DNA of 64,000 nucleotides from Betaproteobacteria bacterium (GCA_016708825.1 JADJEZ010000004.1:62001-126000); one strand, 5' to 3'; positions 45,317 to 54,949 are shown, counted from the stretch's first letter. The notes: generated from the letters alone by a model not told the origin. Numbers and translations: made by a program.

Positions 45317-45799
45317 ATGCACGAAAAGCCCTCGATGCGCGTGGCGGTGATCCTCGAGCGCAAGCCCGTTTCGAGTCGCTGGGCCACGCACCAGTGGCAG
45401 GCGGCGAGCATCCTTCCCGACGTGGGAGGCGAGGCCCGCGTGCTGCTGGAGCGGGAGGGAACCCTGCAGAAGATCTTCCCGGGCTTCATGGTGACGCACT
45501 ATCGCGACGAAGCCGAGGGCTACTACCTCAACGTGTCGAGCGGCGAGCCCTGCGCATTCGTCTCCGTGCGTACGGACGAGGAGGGCGAGGAACCCTATCC
45601 GTTCCAGGTGACGGCGTCCTACAACGAGGCTGCCCGGTGGATGGACGGCGGCGAGCGCGTGGAGAAGGTCGCGGTCGACCTCGCTTTTGCCGCGTGGCTC
45701 GGCGAATGGGTCGAGGCCAACTATCGCCCGGAGCCGAAGGAGCGCATCCGTCCCCGGTCCTTCAAGGGGCGCGAAGGCCGCATTCGAGAAAGGGGTTGA
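45317..45799 (+). CDS. DUF3305 domain protein (fdh operon)
   Basis: 160-aa cytoplasmic protein, first gene of the formate dehydrogenase operon and divergent from moaA (104-base gap). The family pattern VILERKPVSSRWATHQWQ and a mid-part ...YYLNVSSGEPCAFVSVR is clear, with no signal peptide or metal motif. DUF3305 and DUF3306 almost always occur as neighbours in fdh clusters; an assembly or maturation role is presumed but unproven. Confidence 0.85.
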   Translation: MHEKPSMRVAVILERKPVSSRWATHQWQAASILPDVGGEARVLLEREGTLQKIFPGFMVTHYRDEAEGYYLNVSSGEPCAFVSVRTDEEGEEPYPFQVTASYNEAARWMDGGERVEKVAVDLAFAAWLGEWVEANYRPEPKERIRPRSFKGREGRIRERG

Positions 45800-45803
45800 C
45801 GCC

Positions 45804-46391
45804 ATGGCCGGCGAGGACAGTTTCCTTTCGCGATGGTCGCGCCGGAAGTCCGAGTCGAGGGATCCGGAGCGCGCGCCGCGGCCCGAGACGCCAGCGGGCG
45901 AGGACGAGAACGGCGCCGCCCCCGCCCGAGGCGCCGCCCCCGCCCCGGCGCCCGTCGAAAGGCCGCCGCTTCCCCCCGTCGAGTCCCTCACCCAGGATTC
46001 CGATTTCGCACCGTTCATGCATGCCGAAGTCGATGGCGACGTGCGACGGCAGGCCCTGAAGACGCTCTTCAGCGACCCGCGCTTCAACACGATGGACATG
46101 CTCGACGTCTACGTGGACGACTACTCGAAGCCCGATCCGCTGCCCGATTCCTGGCTGGCAAAGCTCCAACAGGTCGCGCGGCTGGGAGACAGGGCGGGCC
46201 GGGACCGGGAGGAGGCCGAACGTCGGCGAAATTCGGCGCAGATCGAGGCAACCGACGCCGGGCCGGTTGCTGCCTCGCAATCGGATGCCGCGGTTCCCGC
46301 GGACCCCGGAAAACCCCAGGACTTGCAAGGGAATGAGGCCGAGGAAAGTGCTGCAATTCCGTCACTCCCATCAAGGGGTTCCGGCATTTGA
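45804..46391 (+). CDS. DUF3306 domain protein (fdh operon)
   Basis: 195-aa protein. N-terminal FLSRWSRRK opens the family, followed by a low-complexity Pro/Ala/Glu region (about residues 20-55). The conserved core DSDFAPFMHAEVDGDVRRQALKTLFSDPRFN..D.LDVYVDDYS follows. The C-terminal third is disordered-looking. ATG at 45804 lies 4 bases after the DUF3305 stop. Function unknown; it belongs to the formate dehydrogenase assembly cluster. Confidence 0.85.
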   Translation: MAGEDSFLSRWSRRKSESRDPERAPRPETPAGEDENGAAPARGAAPAPAPVERPPLPPVESLTQDSDFAPFMHAEVDGDVRRQALKTLFSDPRFNTMDMLDVYVDDYSKPDPLPDSWLAKLQQVARLGDRAGRDREEAERRRNSAQIEATDAGPVAASQSDAAVPADPGKPQDLQGNEAEESAAIPSLPSRGSGI

Positions 46392-46541
46392 AGGCGCATT
46401 CCGGGTGGCAGCAGGTGTTGTACACTGGTGCGAATATCTGAAGGAGTGATAGTCGCCGGTGCCGCCGGTGGCAAGCTCCCCGGTTCACGGCAGCGAGAGG
46501 AGCATCGGCGAGCCGAATCGCCGGTGGTCGATGGAAATCGA

Positions 46542-48332
46542 ATGACGCCGAATCACGATGCGAATGGTGCCGTGCTCGAAGCGGCAGGCGTTCGCCAGAT
46601 CGCTTCAAGCGCCAACCCTGCCGATTTCGAGGGACGGGGATGGACGGCGCTTTCCGTTGCCTGCGAACCCAAGATCCGCGCCATCGCGGCGGTCGGCGCG
46701 CTGCCTGCGCCGCAGCCGATCGCGAGTGTCACCTACCAGTCGAAGGGCAACACGCTCGTGGTCGGCTCTGACGAGCGCGCTGTCGCCGCCGCGGTTCGTC
46801 TCTGCGCGTCGCTTCCCGTAACGCTGCTCCTGACATCGCGCCCGTCGGCGCAGGCGGCGGCACTCGCGCGCGCCGAAGTGGGCGATACCGACTTCCCCAT
46901 CTGGGGTGGCAAGGTCGGCGCCATCCGGGGGCACCTCGGGAGTTTCTCCGTGACGCTCGGCGACATCGCCGTCGTTCGTGATTCGGCCGTTCGCGCGATG
47001 CCGGGCTCGGCCGGCGCGGTTTTCGACCTCGTGTTGGACTTCTCCGATCCGCCCCTTTTCGGCCACCACCAGCCGCCGCAGGGTTACTGGCGCGTCACCG
47101 GCGAGGATTCGCTCGCCACAGCGCTCGCCGAAGCACCGGAGGCGGTCGGCGAGTTCGACAAGCCGCGCTTCTTCGCGTACCGCGAGAACCTCTGCGCGCA
47201 CTCGCGTTCCGGCATCGAGGGCTGCAACCGGTGCATCGAGGTGTGCTCCACGGAGGCCATCTCCGCGGATGGCGACCACGTGAAGGTCGATCCGCACCTG
47301 TGCATGGGATGCGGCGCCTGCGCTTCGGTCTGCCCGTCGGGCGCCATGGGCTTCCAGTTTCCGCGCGTGGCCGACCGGGGCGCCCAGCTGAAGGCGATGC
47401 TCTCGGCATACCGGGCCGCCGGGGGAACCGATGCGTGCCTCCTCTTCCACAACGGGACCGACGGGCGCGAGCTCCTTGCGCTTTGCGCGGCGACCGGAGA
47501 AGGGCTTCCGGCACGCGTCATTCCGGTCGAGGCCTGGCACGTCGCGAGCATCGGCATCGACCTGCTCCTCGGCGCCGTCGCGCTTGGCGCGAACCAGGTG
47601 GCCGTGCTCGCCGCGGGATCCGAGGCGCCGGAGTATTCACGCTCGCTCGGGGAGCAGGTGGGGCTTGCCCAGTCGATCGTGAGCGCGCTGGGATACGGCG
47701 GGCGCCACTTCGCCCTCATCGAGACGGGGGATGCGAAGGCGGCTGTCGATGCGTTGCGGTCGATGCCGGGGTCCGACGTACCCGATACTCCCGCGACGTT
47801 CGCGCTGTCGAACGACAAGCGCACCGCGGTCGAGTTCGCCGTGGAGCACCTCGCGAAGCACGCGCCCGCGCCGGTGGCGCAGATGGCGCTCGCGGCGGGC
47901 GCGCCCTACGGCGAGGTCGTGGTCGACAAGGACCGCTGCACCCTGTGCCTGGCCTGCGCCGGCGCGTGTCCGGAGTCGGCGCTCATGGACGGGACCGAGG
48001 TTCCCATGCTCAGGTTCCTCGAGCGCAATTGCGTGCAGTGCGGGCTGTGCGAACGCACCTGCCCCGAGGACGCCATCATGCTGCGTCCGCGCCTGCTGCT
48101 CGGTGCGCCGGCTCGCGAAGCACGCGTGCTGAACGAGGCGCTGCCCTTCCACTGCGTCTCCTGCGGCAAGCCCTTCGGAACGAAGCAGATGGTCGATGCG
48201 ATGCTGGGGCGCCTCTCCGGGCATTCCATGTTCGCGGACGAGGCCTCGCTCAAGCGCCTGCAGATGTGCGCGGACTGCCGCGTGGTCGACATGATGTCGA
48301 ACAAGAACGAAGTCTCGGTGCTCAAGCTATAG
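46542..48332 (+). CDS. Polyferredoxin, 4Fe-4S protein of the fdh operon
   Basis: About 596-aa cytoplasmic iron-sulfur protein. It contains two adjacent [4Fe-4S] motifs in mid-chain (CNRCIEVCSTEAI; CMGCGACASVCPSGAM) and two more near the C-terminus (CTLCLACAGACPESAL; CVQCGLCERTCPEDAI). A Cys-rich tail (CVSCGKPFG; CADCRVVD) completes it. The middle part resembles HdrA/MvhD-like delta domains. It may route electrons during cofactor assembly. The start is uncertain: ATG 46542 is chosen, but an in-frame ATG at 46428 exists. The N-terminus is shorter than in many relatives. Confidence 0.8.
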   Translation: MTPNHDANGAVLEAAGVRQIASSANPADFEGRGWTALSVACEPKIRAIAAVGALPAPQPIASVTYQSKGNTLVVGSDERAVAAAVRLCASLPVTLLLTSRPSAQAAALARAEVGDTDFPIWGGKVGAIRGHLGSFSVTLGDIAVVRDSAVRAMPGSAGAVFDLVLDFSDPPLFGHHQPPQGYWRVTGEDSLATALAEAPEAVGEFDKPRFFAYRENLCAHSRSGIEGCNRCIEVCSTEAISADGDHVKVDPHLCMGCGACASVCPSGAMGFQFPRVADRGAQLKAMLSAYRAAGGTDACLLFHNGTDGRELLALCAATGEGLPARVIPVEAWHVASIGIDLLLGAVALGANQVAVLAAGSEAPEYSRSLGEQVGLAQSIVSALGYGGRHFALIETGDAKAAVDALRSMPGSDVPDTPATFALSNDKRTAVEFAVEHLAKHAPAPVAQMALAAGAPYGEVVVDKDRCTLCLACAGACPESALMDGTEVPMLRFLERNCVQCGLCERTCPEDAIMLRPRLLLGAPAREARVLNEALPFHCVSCGKPFGTKQMVDAMLGRLSGHSMFADEASLKRLQMCADCRVVDMMSNKNEVSVLKL

Positions 48333-48334
48333 CC

Positions 48335-48961
48335 ATGGAAACAGTTCTTTCCCGCGCCGAAGTCGAGCCGCCGGTCGCCCCGGAGGAAGCGGCGCGCGCC
48401 GATTTCTACGCGTTGCTGGCCGCGCTCTTCCACCATGCGCCGGACGCAAAGCTGTTGCGCACGCTGGCGCTCGCGCCGCTGCTGGAAGGCGGCGACGAAA
48501 CCATGGCCCATGCGTGGTCGCAGCTCGTGGCGGCCTCGGGTGTCATGGACGAGGAAGCTGCCGCCGAAGAATTCGAGGCGCTCTTCGTGGGTGTGGGCAA
48601 GGCGAAAGTGTCGGTCTACGCCGGGCACTTCACGGGTGCCCCGGCCGTCGAGCACCCCCGGGTCCGGATCATCGAGGATCTTGCCGCGCTCGGGCTTGCG
48701 CACCCGCCGGGAAACCACGAGCCGGAGGATCACTTCTCCGGGCTCTTCGATGCGATGCGCGTGCTGGTGGCGGGCGGGGCGGGGCGCGCGCCGGCCACGC
48801 TCGCCCAGCAAAAGCGGTTCTTCGAGTCACACGTGAAACCCGGCGCCGCGCGGTTTTTCGCCGCGGTTCGCGAAGCACCGGAATCGAACTATTATCGCAA
48901 GGTCGCAGCCGTCGGCGAGGCTTTCGTCGGCATCGAGAACGAGTCGTTCAACCTGGGTTGA
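48335..48961 (+). CDS. TorD/DmsD-type molybdoenzyme chaperone
   Basis: 208-aa all-helical chaperone that binds the Tat signal of a molybdoenzyme and promotes cofactor loading before export. Typical features: an N-terminal DFYALLAALFHHAPD, a central EEFEALFVGVGKAKVSVYAGHF, and the TorD-family ...PPGNHEPEDHFSGLFDAMR block (E-P-x-D-H). It starts 2 bases after the polyferredoxin stop, directly before the formate dehydrogenase structural genes. Confidence 0.88.
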   Translation: METVLSRAEVEPPVAPEEAARADFYALLAALFHHAPDAKLLRTLALAPLLEGGDETMAHAWSQLVAASGVMDEEAAAEEFEALFVGVGKAKVSVYAGHFTGAPAVEHPRVRIIEDLAALGLAHPPGNHEPEDHFSGLFDAMRVLVAGGAGRAPATLAQQKRFFESHVKPGAARFFAAVREAPESNYYRKVAAVGEAFVGIENESFNLG

Positions 48962-48988
48962 GTTGCATTTACTGACAGGAGGCGTGAC

Positions 48989-49186
48989 ATGAACAACCAC
49001 ACCAAGCCGAACAGCCGCAGGAAGTTCCTGCTCAACGCGAGCCTTGGCGGAGCCGGAGCCGCGGCAGCGGTCGTCACCGGGCGCAAGATCGCGGCGGACG
49101 GCAAGGCGGAGGCGCCTGCCGGGCAGCCCCGGGGCTACCACGTCTCCGAGCACATCCTGAAGTACTACAAGACCACGCAAGTCTGA
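48989..49186 (+). CDS. Small Tat-signal protein of formate dehydrogenase region
   Basis: 65-aa protein with a twin-arginine signal (SRRKFLLNASLGGAGAAAAVV) and a short conserved tail GYHVSEHILKYYKTT. It is the 'formate dehydrogenase region TAT target' type, regularly found just upstream of fdhA in Betaproteobacteria. Function unknown; possibly a small subunit or assembly factor. A strong Shine-Dalgarno (GGAGG) precedes the ATG. It lies 11 bases before fdhA. Confidence 0.85.
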   Translation: MNNHTKPNSRRKFLLNASLGGAGAAAAVVTGRKIAADGKAEAPAGQPRGYHVSEHILKYYKTTQV

Positions 49187-49197
49187 GGAGGCCGACC

Positions 49198-52126
49198 ATG
49201 CTGCTCAATCGAAAATCCGAAGGCCGGGCCGAGCGCGCCAACCCGCTCACGCGCGCCATGGGCGCTCTCGCCGCGACGACGGTCGACCGTCGCGCGTTCC
49301 TGAAGGGCTCCGGCATCACCGCCGGCGCCGCCGCGTTCGCGAGCCAGCTGCCGCTCAACATGATCGGCGAGGCGAACGCCGCTTCCGCCAAGGGCGGCAA
49401 GATCGAGGTCAAGCGCACGGTCTGCACCCACTGTTCCGTGGGCTGCGCGGTGGACGCGCATGTCCAGGACGGCGTGTGGATCCGCCAGGAGCCGGTGTTC
49501 GACTCCCCGTTGAACCTCGGCGCCCACTGCGCCAAGGGCGCCTCGGTGCGCGAGCACGGCATGACGGAGCATTCCCATCGCCTCAAGTCGCCGATGAAGC
49601 TGGTCGACGGCAAGTACCGCAAGATCACCTGGGAACAGGCGATCAACGAGATCGGCGACAAGCTGCTCGCCATCCGCAAGGAGTCGGGACCGGATGCGGT
49701 CTTCTGGCTCGGGTCGTCGAAGCACAACAACGAGCAGTCCTACATGTTCCGCAAGTTCGTGTCGATGTTCGGCACGAACAACATGGACCACCAGGCGAGG
49801 ATCTGCCACTCGACCACGGTCGCGGGCGTGGCGAACACCTGGGGCTATGGCGCGATGACCAACTCCTACAACGACCTGATGAACTCGAAGGCCATGTTCT
49901 TCATCGGGTCGAACGCGGCGGAGGCCCACCCTGTCTCGATGCTGCACGCGCTGCACGCGAAGGAGACCGGCACGAAGATGATCGTGGCCGACCCGCGCTT
50001 CACGCGCACGGCCGCGAAGGCCGACCAGTACATCCGCTTCCGGTCAGGCTCCGACGTGCCGCTGCTCTTCGGCATGCTCTATCACATCTTCAAGAACGGC
50101 TGGGAGGACAAGCAGTACATCCATGACCGCGTCTTCGGGATGGACAAGGTCCGCGAGGAGGTGATGAAGAGCTGGACGCCGGACAAGGTGACGGAGGCTT
50201 GCGGCGTTCCCGAGGCCGAGGTGTTCCGGGCCGCGGAAATGATGGCGATGAACCGGCCCTCGACGATCATCTGGTGCATGGGGCAGACGCAGCACTCCAT
50301 CGGCAATGCGATGGTGCGCGCGAGCTGCATCCTGCAGCTCGCCCTGGGCAACGTCGGCAAGTCCGGCGGCGGCACGAACATCTACCGCGGCCACGACAAC
50401 GTGCAGGGCGCCACCGACGTGGGCCCCAACCCGGATTCGCTGCCCGGCTACTACGGGATCGCCGCGGGTTCGTGGAAGCACTGGTGCCGAGTGTGGGGCG
50501 TGGACTACGACTGGATGGTGGGCCGCTTTGCCAACCCGGCGATGATGACGAAGGCCGGCATGACGCTTTCGCGCTGGATCGACGGCGTGCTCGAGAAGAA
50601 CGAGCACATCGACCAGGACTCCAACATCCGCGCGGTCGTCTACTGGGGCCATGCGCCCAACTCGCAGTCGCGCGGCCTCGAGATGAAGTCGGCGATGGAG
50701 AAGATCGACCTGATGGTGATCGTCGACCCGTACCCCACGGCTTCGGCAGTCATGCCGGACCGCAAGGAAGGCGTGTACCTCCTGCCCGCTGCGACGCAGT
50801 TCGAGACTTCCGGATCGGCCACCGCGTCGAACCGCTCGATCCAGTGGCGCGAGAAGGTCGTCGAGCCGCTCTTCGAGTCCAAGCCCGACCACACGATCAT
50901 GTACGCCTTCGCCAAGAAGTTCGGCTATGGCGCCGAGTTCGTGAAGAACATCAAGCTGGTGAAGGACAAGACCGGATGGGACGAACCGTTGATCGAGGAC
51001 ATCCTGCGCGAGATCAACGCGGGAACCTGGACGATCGGCTACACGGGCCAGACGCCAGAGCGCCTGAAGGCCCACATGCGCCACATGGACGCCTTCGATC
51101 CGAAGACGCTGCGCTGCACGAAGTCCGTCGTCGACAAGGAGACGGGCTACGACCTGAACGGCGACTACTTCGGGCTGCCGTGGCCCTGCTACGGCAATGC
51201 GGCGTTGAAGCACCCCGGATCGCCCAACCTCTACGACCCGTCCAAGCACGTGATGGACGGGGGCGGGAACTTCCGCGCCCACTTCGGCGTGACGCGCGAC
51301 GGCGTGTCGCTGCTGGCCGAGGACGGGTCGCACTCCAGGGGCGCCGACATCACCACCGGGCTACCCGGAGTTCGACCATGTGCTGCTGAAGAAGCTGGGC
51401 TGGTGGAGCGAGCTCACGGCCGAGGAGCAGAAGGAGGCCGAAGGCAAGAACTGGAAGACGGACCTCTCCGGCGGAATCCAGCGCGTTGTGCTGAAGAACC
51501 ACGGCTGCCATCCGTTCGGCAACGCCAAGGCGCGTGCGGTGGTCTGGAATTTCCCGGATGCCATTCCGCTGCATCGCGAGCCGCTGTACTCGAACCGCCC
51601 CGACCTCGTCGCGAAGTACCCGACCCACGACGACAAGAAGACCTTCTGGCGCCTGCCCACGCTCTACAAGACGGTCCAGCAAAAGGCGGTGGGCGACAAG
51701 GTGCACGAGAAGTACCCGATCGTGCTCACCTCCGGGCGCCTGGTCGAGTACGAGGGCGGGGGTGAGGAGACGCGCTCCAACCCCTGGCTCGCGGAGCTCC
51801 AGCAGGAGAACTTCGTGGAAATCAACCCCAAGGACGCGGATTCGCGAGGCATCAAGTACTGGGACTTCGTGTGGGTAAGCTCGCCGACCGGGGCGCGACT
51901 GAAGGTGCGCGCGCTGGTGACGGAGCGTGTGGGCCCCGGCGTCTCCTTCATCCCGTTCCACTTCGCGGGCTGGTGGCAGGGCAAGGACCTCCTCGACAAG
52001 TACCCGGAAGGGGCCGCGCCGATCGTGCGCGGGGAGGCGGTCAACACCGCCACGACCTATGGCTACGACTCGGTCACGATGATGCAGGAGACGAAGACCA
52101 CCCTGTGCCAGATCGAGCGCGCCTAG
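49198..52126 (+). CDS. fdhA: Formate dehydrogenase major (alpha) subunit, molybdenum/Cys type (frameshifted)
   Basis: About 975-aa catalytic subunit oxidising formate to CO2 in the periplasm. Tat signal VDRRAFLKGSGITAG, then [4Fe-4S] ligands CTHCSVGC (about residue 76) with a fourth Cys in AHCAKG. The metal ligand is a cysteine, ARICHSTTVAG (about residue 203), not selenocysteine. A C-terminal molydopterin-dinucleotide-binding domain has TSGRLVEYEGGGEETRSNPWLAEL. One extra G at 51358-51360 breaks the frame; removing it gives ITTGYPEFDHVLL. Partner genes fdhB and fdhC follow. Confidence 0.94.
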
Positions 52127-52155
52127 CGCACGCCACGGATAAGGAGATATAGACA

Positions 52156-52776
52156 ATGGCCAGAATGAAATTCATCTGTGACGCCGAGCGCTGCATCGAG
52201 TGCAACGGCTGCGTGACGGCGTGCAAGAGCGAGCACGAGGTGCCCTGGGGCGTCAATCGCCGCCGGCTGGTGACGGTGAACGACGGCAAGCCCGGCGAGC
52301 GCTCGATCTCGGTGGCGTGCATGCACTGCACGGACGCCCCGTGCATGGCGGTCTGCCCGGTCGACTGCTTCTACAAGACCGAGGAAGGCGTGGTCCTGCA
52401 CGACAAGGACCTGTGCGTGGGCTGCGGCTACTGCTTCTACGCGTGCCCCTTCGGCGCACCGCAGTTCCCGCAGGCCGGCGCCTTCGGGCTTCGCGGGAAG
52501 ATGGACAAGTGCACGTTCTGCGCGGGCGGCCCGGAGGAAAATGCATCGGCCGAGGAGTACCGCAAGTACGGCCGCAACCGCCTTGCCGAAGGCAAGCTCC
52601 CGGCGTGCGCGGAGATGTGCTCCACCAAGGCGCTGCTTGCCGGCGACGCCGAGGTCCTCACGAAGATCTACAAGACCCGCGTCGTCACCCGCGGCAAGGG
52701 CGACGAGATCTGGGGATGGTCGATGGCCTACGGCGGCAGCGGCATGCTCGCCGACCAGCCGGGAGGAAAAGCATGA
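52156..52776 (+). CDS. fdhB: Formate dehydrogenase iron-sulfur (beta) subunit
   Basis: 206-aa electron-transfer subunit with four [4Fe-4S] cluster motifs: CIECNGCVTACKSEHEVPWG, CMHCTDAPCMAVCPVDCF, CVGCGYCFYACPFGAPQFP, and CTFCAGG paired with CAEMCSTKALLAG. It links FdhA to the cytochrome b subunit. No transmembrane anchor helix is visible at the C-terminus, unlike FdnH, as in the shorter beta subunits of soluble/periplasmic FDHs. It has a strong Shine-Dalgarno (AAGGAG). Confidence 0.94.
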   Translation: MARMKFICDAERCIECNGCVTACKSEHEVPWGVNRRRLVTVNDGKPGERSISVACMHCTDAPCMAVCPVDCFYKTEEGVVLHDKDLCVGCGYCFYACPFGAPQFPQAGAFGLRGKMDKCTFCAGGPEENASAEEYRKYGRNRLAEGKLPACAEMCSTKALLAGDAEVLTKIYKTRVVTRGKGDEIWGWSMAYGGSGMLADQPGGKA

Positions 52777-53000
52777 AGACGATCATGACCGCGGCGGCCG
52801 CACTGGCGGCCGCATTCTGGCTCGGGGGCTGCACCGAGATCGCCCAGGAGCCCGGGAAGTCCTATGCCGGCAAGGAGGACGCGAAGCCCTATGCCGGAGA
52901 CCAGTTCAAGGGAGACAAGGCGAAATGGGAGGTGGCGCTCGCGGAGCGCAGCCAGAAGCAGGACGATTACCGCCCGCATTCCGCCGCAGACAAGAAATAG
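52773..53000 (+). CDS. Small lipoprotein between fdhB and fdhC
   Basis: 75-aa predicted lipoprotein: signal MKTIMTAAAALAAAFWLGG, lipobox LGGC, then a hydrophilic tail with two SYAGK/PYAG-type repeats (KSYAGKEDAKPYAGDQFKGDK). ATG overlaps the fdhB stop (ATGA), showing it is part of the operon. I recognise no family with a known role; perhaps an anchor or stabiliser of the periplasmic complex. Confidence 0.75.
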   Translation: MKTIMTAAAALAAAFWLGGCTEIAQEPGKSYAGKEDAKPYAGDQFKGDKAKWEVALAERSQKQDDYRPHSAADKK

Positions 53001-53015
53001 ACCGGAGAGACGACC

Positions 53016-54047
53016 ATGACCACCCGAATCGCCAGGGGACTCGGCGCGCTCGTTCTGGCGCTGGCTGCGTGGCTTCCCATTGCGGCCTGCGCCCAGCAGG
53101 CCGCCCCCGCAGCACAATCGGCGGCATCGCCGCAGCAGGCCGCGTCGCAGTGGAACCAGCCGCCGGCCTGGAACGACGTGAGCGGCAAGGGCCAGTACGC
53201 CTCCGTTCCCGGCCGCGAGACCAACATCCTGATCCAGGGCGCGGGCCACGAGTGGAGGAAGCTCAGCAACGGCCCGATCACCTTCTTGGGCGGGATCATC
53301 CTCCTGATCCCGCTCGCGATCCTCGTGCTCTTCTACCTCGCCAAGGGACCCATCAAGACCCACGATCCCCTCACGGGACGGCTCATCGAGCGTTTCTCGA
53401 GCGTGGAGCGCGTGGCGCACTGGACGATGGGGCTTTCGTTCGTGGTCCTCGCGATCACGGGCATCGTGATCCTCTTCGGCAAGCACATCATCCTGCCGAT
53501 CGTGGGACACGCGGCCTTCTCGTCCCTCACGGTGCTGTCGAAGAACCTGCACAACTTCGTGGGGCCGCTCTTCATCTTCGCGCTGGTGATCTTCATCACG
53601 CTCTACATCCGTGACAATTTCTTTTCCCAGGGGGACAGTGCCTGGTTCGGCAAGTTCGGGGGCCTGCTTTCGGGCGAGCACGTGCCCGCGGGCAAGTTCA
53701 ACGCCGGGGAGAAGTCGCTCTTCTGGGTGCTGGTGGTCGGAATCTGCACCGTGATGAGCGTGACCGGGCTCATTCTCAACTTTCCGAACTGGAACCAGGG
53801 ACGCGAGGCGATGCAGCTCGCGAACCTGATCCATGGCGGGTTCGCCGTCCTCGCGATCGCGATGGCCTGCTTCCACATCTACCTCGGCACCGTCGGCATG
53901 AAGGGCGCGTTCGACGCCATGAAGACGGGCTACGTCGACGAGACCTGGGCCCGGGAACACCACCAGCTCTGGTACGACGAGGTGAAGGCGGGCAAGCGTC
54001 CCGAGAAGATCGTCGCGGGCACCGCGCAGCCGGCCACGGGAGACTGA
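53016..54047 (+). CDS. fdhC: Formate dehydrogenase cytochrome b (gamma) subunit
   Basis: 343-aa membrane subunit passing electrons to quinone. It begins with a cleavable-looking signal (LGALVLALAAWLPIAACA), a periplasmic Gln/Ala-rich stretch and a first helix after GHEWRKLSNG. The di-heme b core follows, with candidate heme His in VERVAHWTMG, LHNFVGPLF and LIHGGFAVLAIAMACFHIY. The N-terminal extension is longer than in E. coli FdnI and is common in periplasmic betaproteobacterial FDHs. Confidence 0.92.
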   Translation: MTTRIARGLGALVLALAAWLPIAACAQQAAPAAQSAASPQQAASQWNQPPAWNDVSGKGQYASVPGRETNILIQGAGHEWRKLSNGPITFLGGIILLIPLAILVLFYLAKGPIKTHDPLTGRLIERFSSVERVAHWTMGLSFVVLAITGIVILFGKHIILPIVGHAAFSSLTVLSKNLHNFVGPLFIFALVIFITLYIRDNFFSQGDSAWFGKFGGLLSGEHVPAGKFNAGEKSLFWVLVVGICTVMSVTGLILNFPNWNQGREAMQLANLIHGGFAVLAIAMACFHIYLGTVGMKGAFDAMKTGYVDETWAREHHQLWYDEVKAGKRPEKIVAGTAQPATGD

Positions 54048-54049
54048 CC

Positions 54050-54373
54050 ATGAAGACGAAGATCACGGCAATTGCCATGGCCCTGGGTCTCGGCATCGCC
54101 TTCGCCGCCCAGGCGAAGCTCCCCGCGCCGCCGCCGCCCGACGAGAAGGGCAAGGCGGCGCTGGAGGAAAAGAAGAAGAAGGACGCCGATACGGCCGACA
54201 AGGCCAAGGCGGCGCATGCCGCGTCCGTGGACAAGGTCGTCAAGAACTTCCAGGCCAACATGAAGAAGGCCGGCAAGCCCGTCCCGAAGCCGACTCCCGT
54301 CGTCGAGGCCGCTCCGGCCAAGGCCGCGGCACCGGCCAAGCCGGGCGCAAAGGCTCCGGCCAAGAAGACCTGA
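54050..54373 (+). CDS. Small exported Lys/Ala/Pro-rich protein
   Basis: 107-aa protein with a signal peptide (ITAIAMALGLGIAFAAQA) and a charged helical middle (EEKKKKDADTADKAKAAHAASVDKVVKNFQANMKKAG). The tail is an Ala/Pro/Lys-rich repeat (APAKAAAPAKPGAKAPAKK). It starts 2 bases after fdhC and is probably the last strictly linked fdh gene. No family is recognised; the composition suggests a periplasmic, possibly nucleic-acid- or wall-interacting tail. Confidence 0.7.
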   Translation: MKTKITAIAMALGLGIAFAAQAKLPAPPPPDEKGKAALEEKKKKDADTADKAKAAHAASVDKVVKNFQANMKKAGKPVPKPTPVVEAAPAKAAAPAKPGAKAPAKKT

Positions 54374-54374
54374 C

Positions 54375-54904
54375 GTGGCCTTCTTGAAAGGGGGAATCCC
54401 ATCGCTCGTCGCCGTTGCGCTCGTGGGTGGATGCGCCGCGATGGGAGGCTCTTCCGGCCCGACGGCGGTTGCGAATCTCGCGCCGACCAAGGGAAACACG
54501 GCTGCGGGAACCGTCTCGTTCGCGCAGCGCGGGTCGAACGTGATGGTGTCCGGGTCGCTCTCCGGCCTCGCCCCCAACGCGGAGCACGGCTTCCACGTGC
54601 ACGAGAAGGGCGATTGCAGCTCGGGGGACGGCGTGAGCGCGGGCCCGCACTTCAACCCGATCGGCAAAGGCCACGGCCACCACGGCGGCATGGAGCGGCA
54701 CGCGGGTGACATGCCGAACGTCCGAGCAGACGCCTACGGGAACGCGACGTTCTCCTTCACGGCGAGCGGCATCACGGTCGGCTCAGGCGCGACCGACATC
54801 GTCGGCCGGGGCTCATCGTCCACCGCGACCCGGACGACTACAAGAGCCAGCCCGCGGGCAACGCAGGGCCGCGGATCGCCTGCGCGGTGATCGCGAAGGG
54901 CTGA
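54375..54904 (+). CDS. sodC: Superoxide dismutase [Cu-Zn], lipoprotein (frameshifted)
   Basis: About 176-aa periplasmic enzyme. The N-terminus looks like a lipoprotein signal (LVAVALVGGC). Cu ligands are seen in GFHVHEKGDC, Zn/Cu His/Asp in GPHFNPIGKGHG and HAGDMPNVRAD. A frame break at the G run 54808-54811 hides the end: with one more G it reads GRGLIVHRDPDDYKSQPAG and stops at 54904, including the last Cu-ligand His and the disulfide Cys (RIACAVIAKG). GTG at 54375 is chosen after the previous TGA. Confidence 0.88.
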
Positions 54905-54923
54905 AACGCGGGTTGATCCGGTG

Positions 54924-54949
54924 AAAGGGGCGGCCTCGGCCGCCCCTTT
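54924..54949. terminator. Bidirectional hairpin terminator between sodC and the DUF4139 gene
   Basis: AAAGGGGCGGCC-TC-GGCCGCCCCTTT: a perfect 12-bp stem including A/T ends, working in both directions between convergent genes. It ends the formate dehydrogenase transcript on one side and the minus-strand gene on the other. Confidence 0.85.

Noticed and set aside
49795..49812. Selenocysteine site in formate dehydrogenase
   Set aside because: The active-site codon is TGC (Cys) in ARICHS; no in-frame TGA or SECIS-like hairpin is needed.
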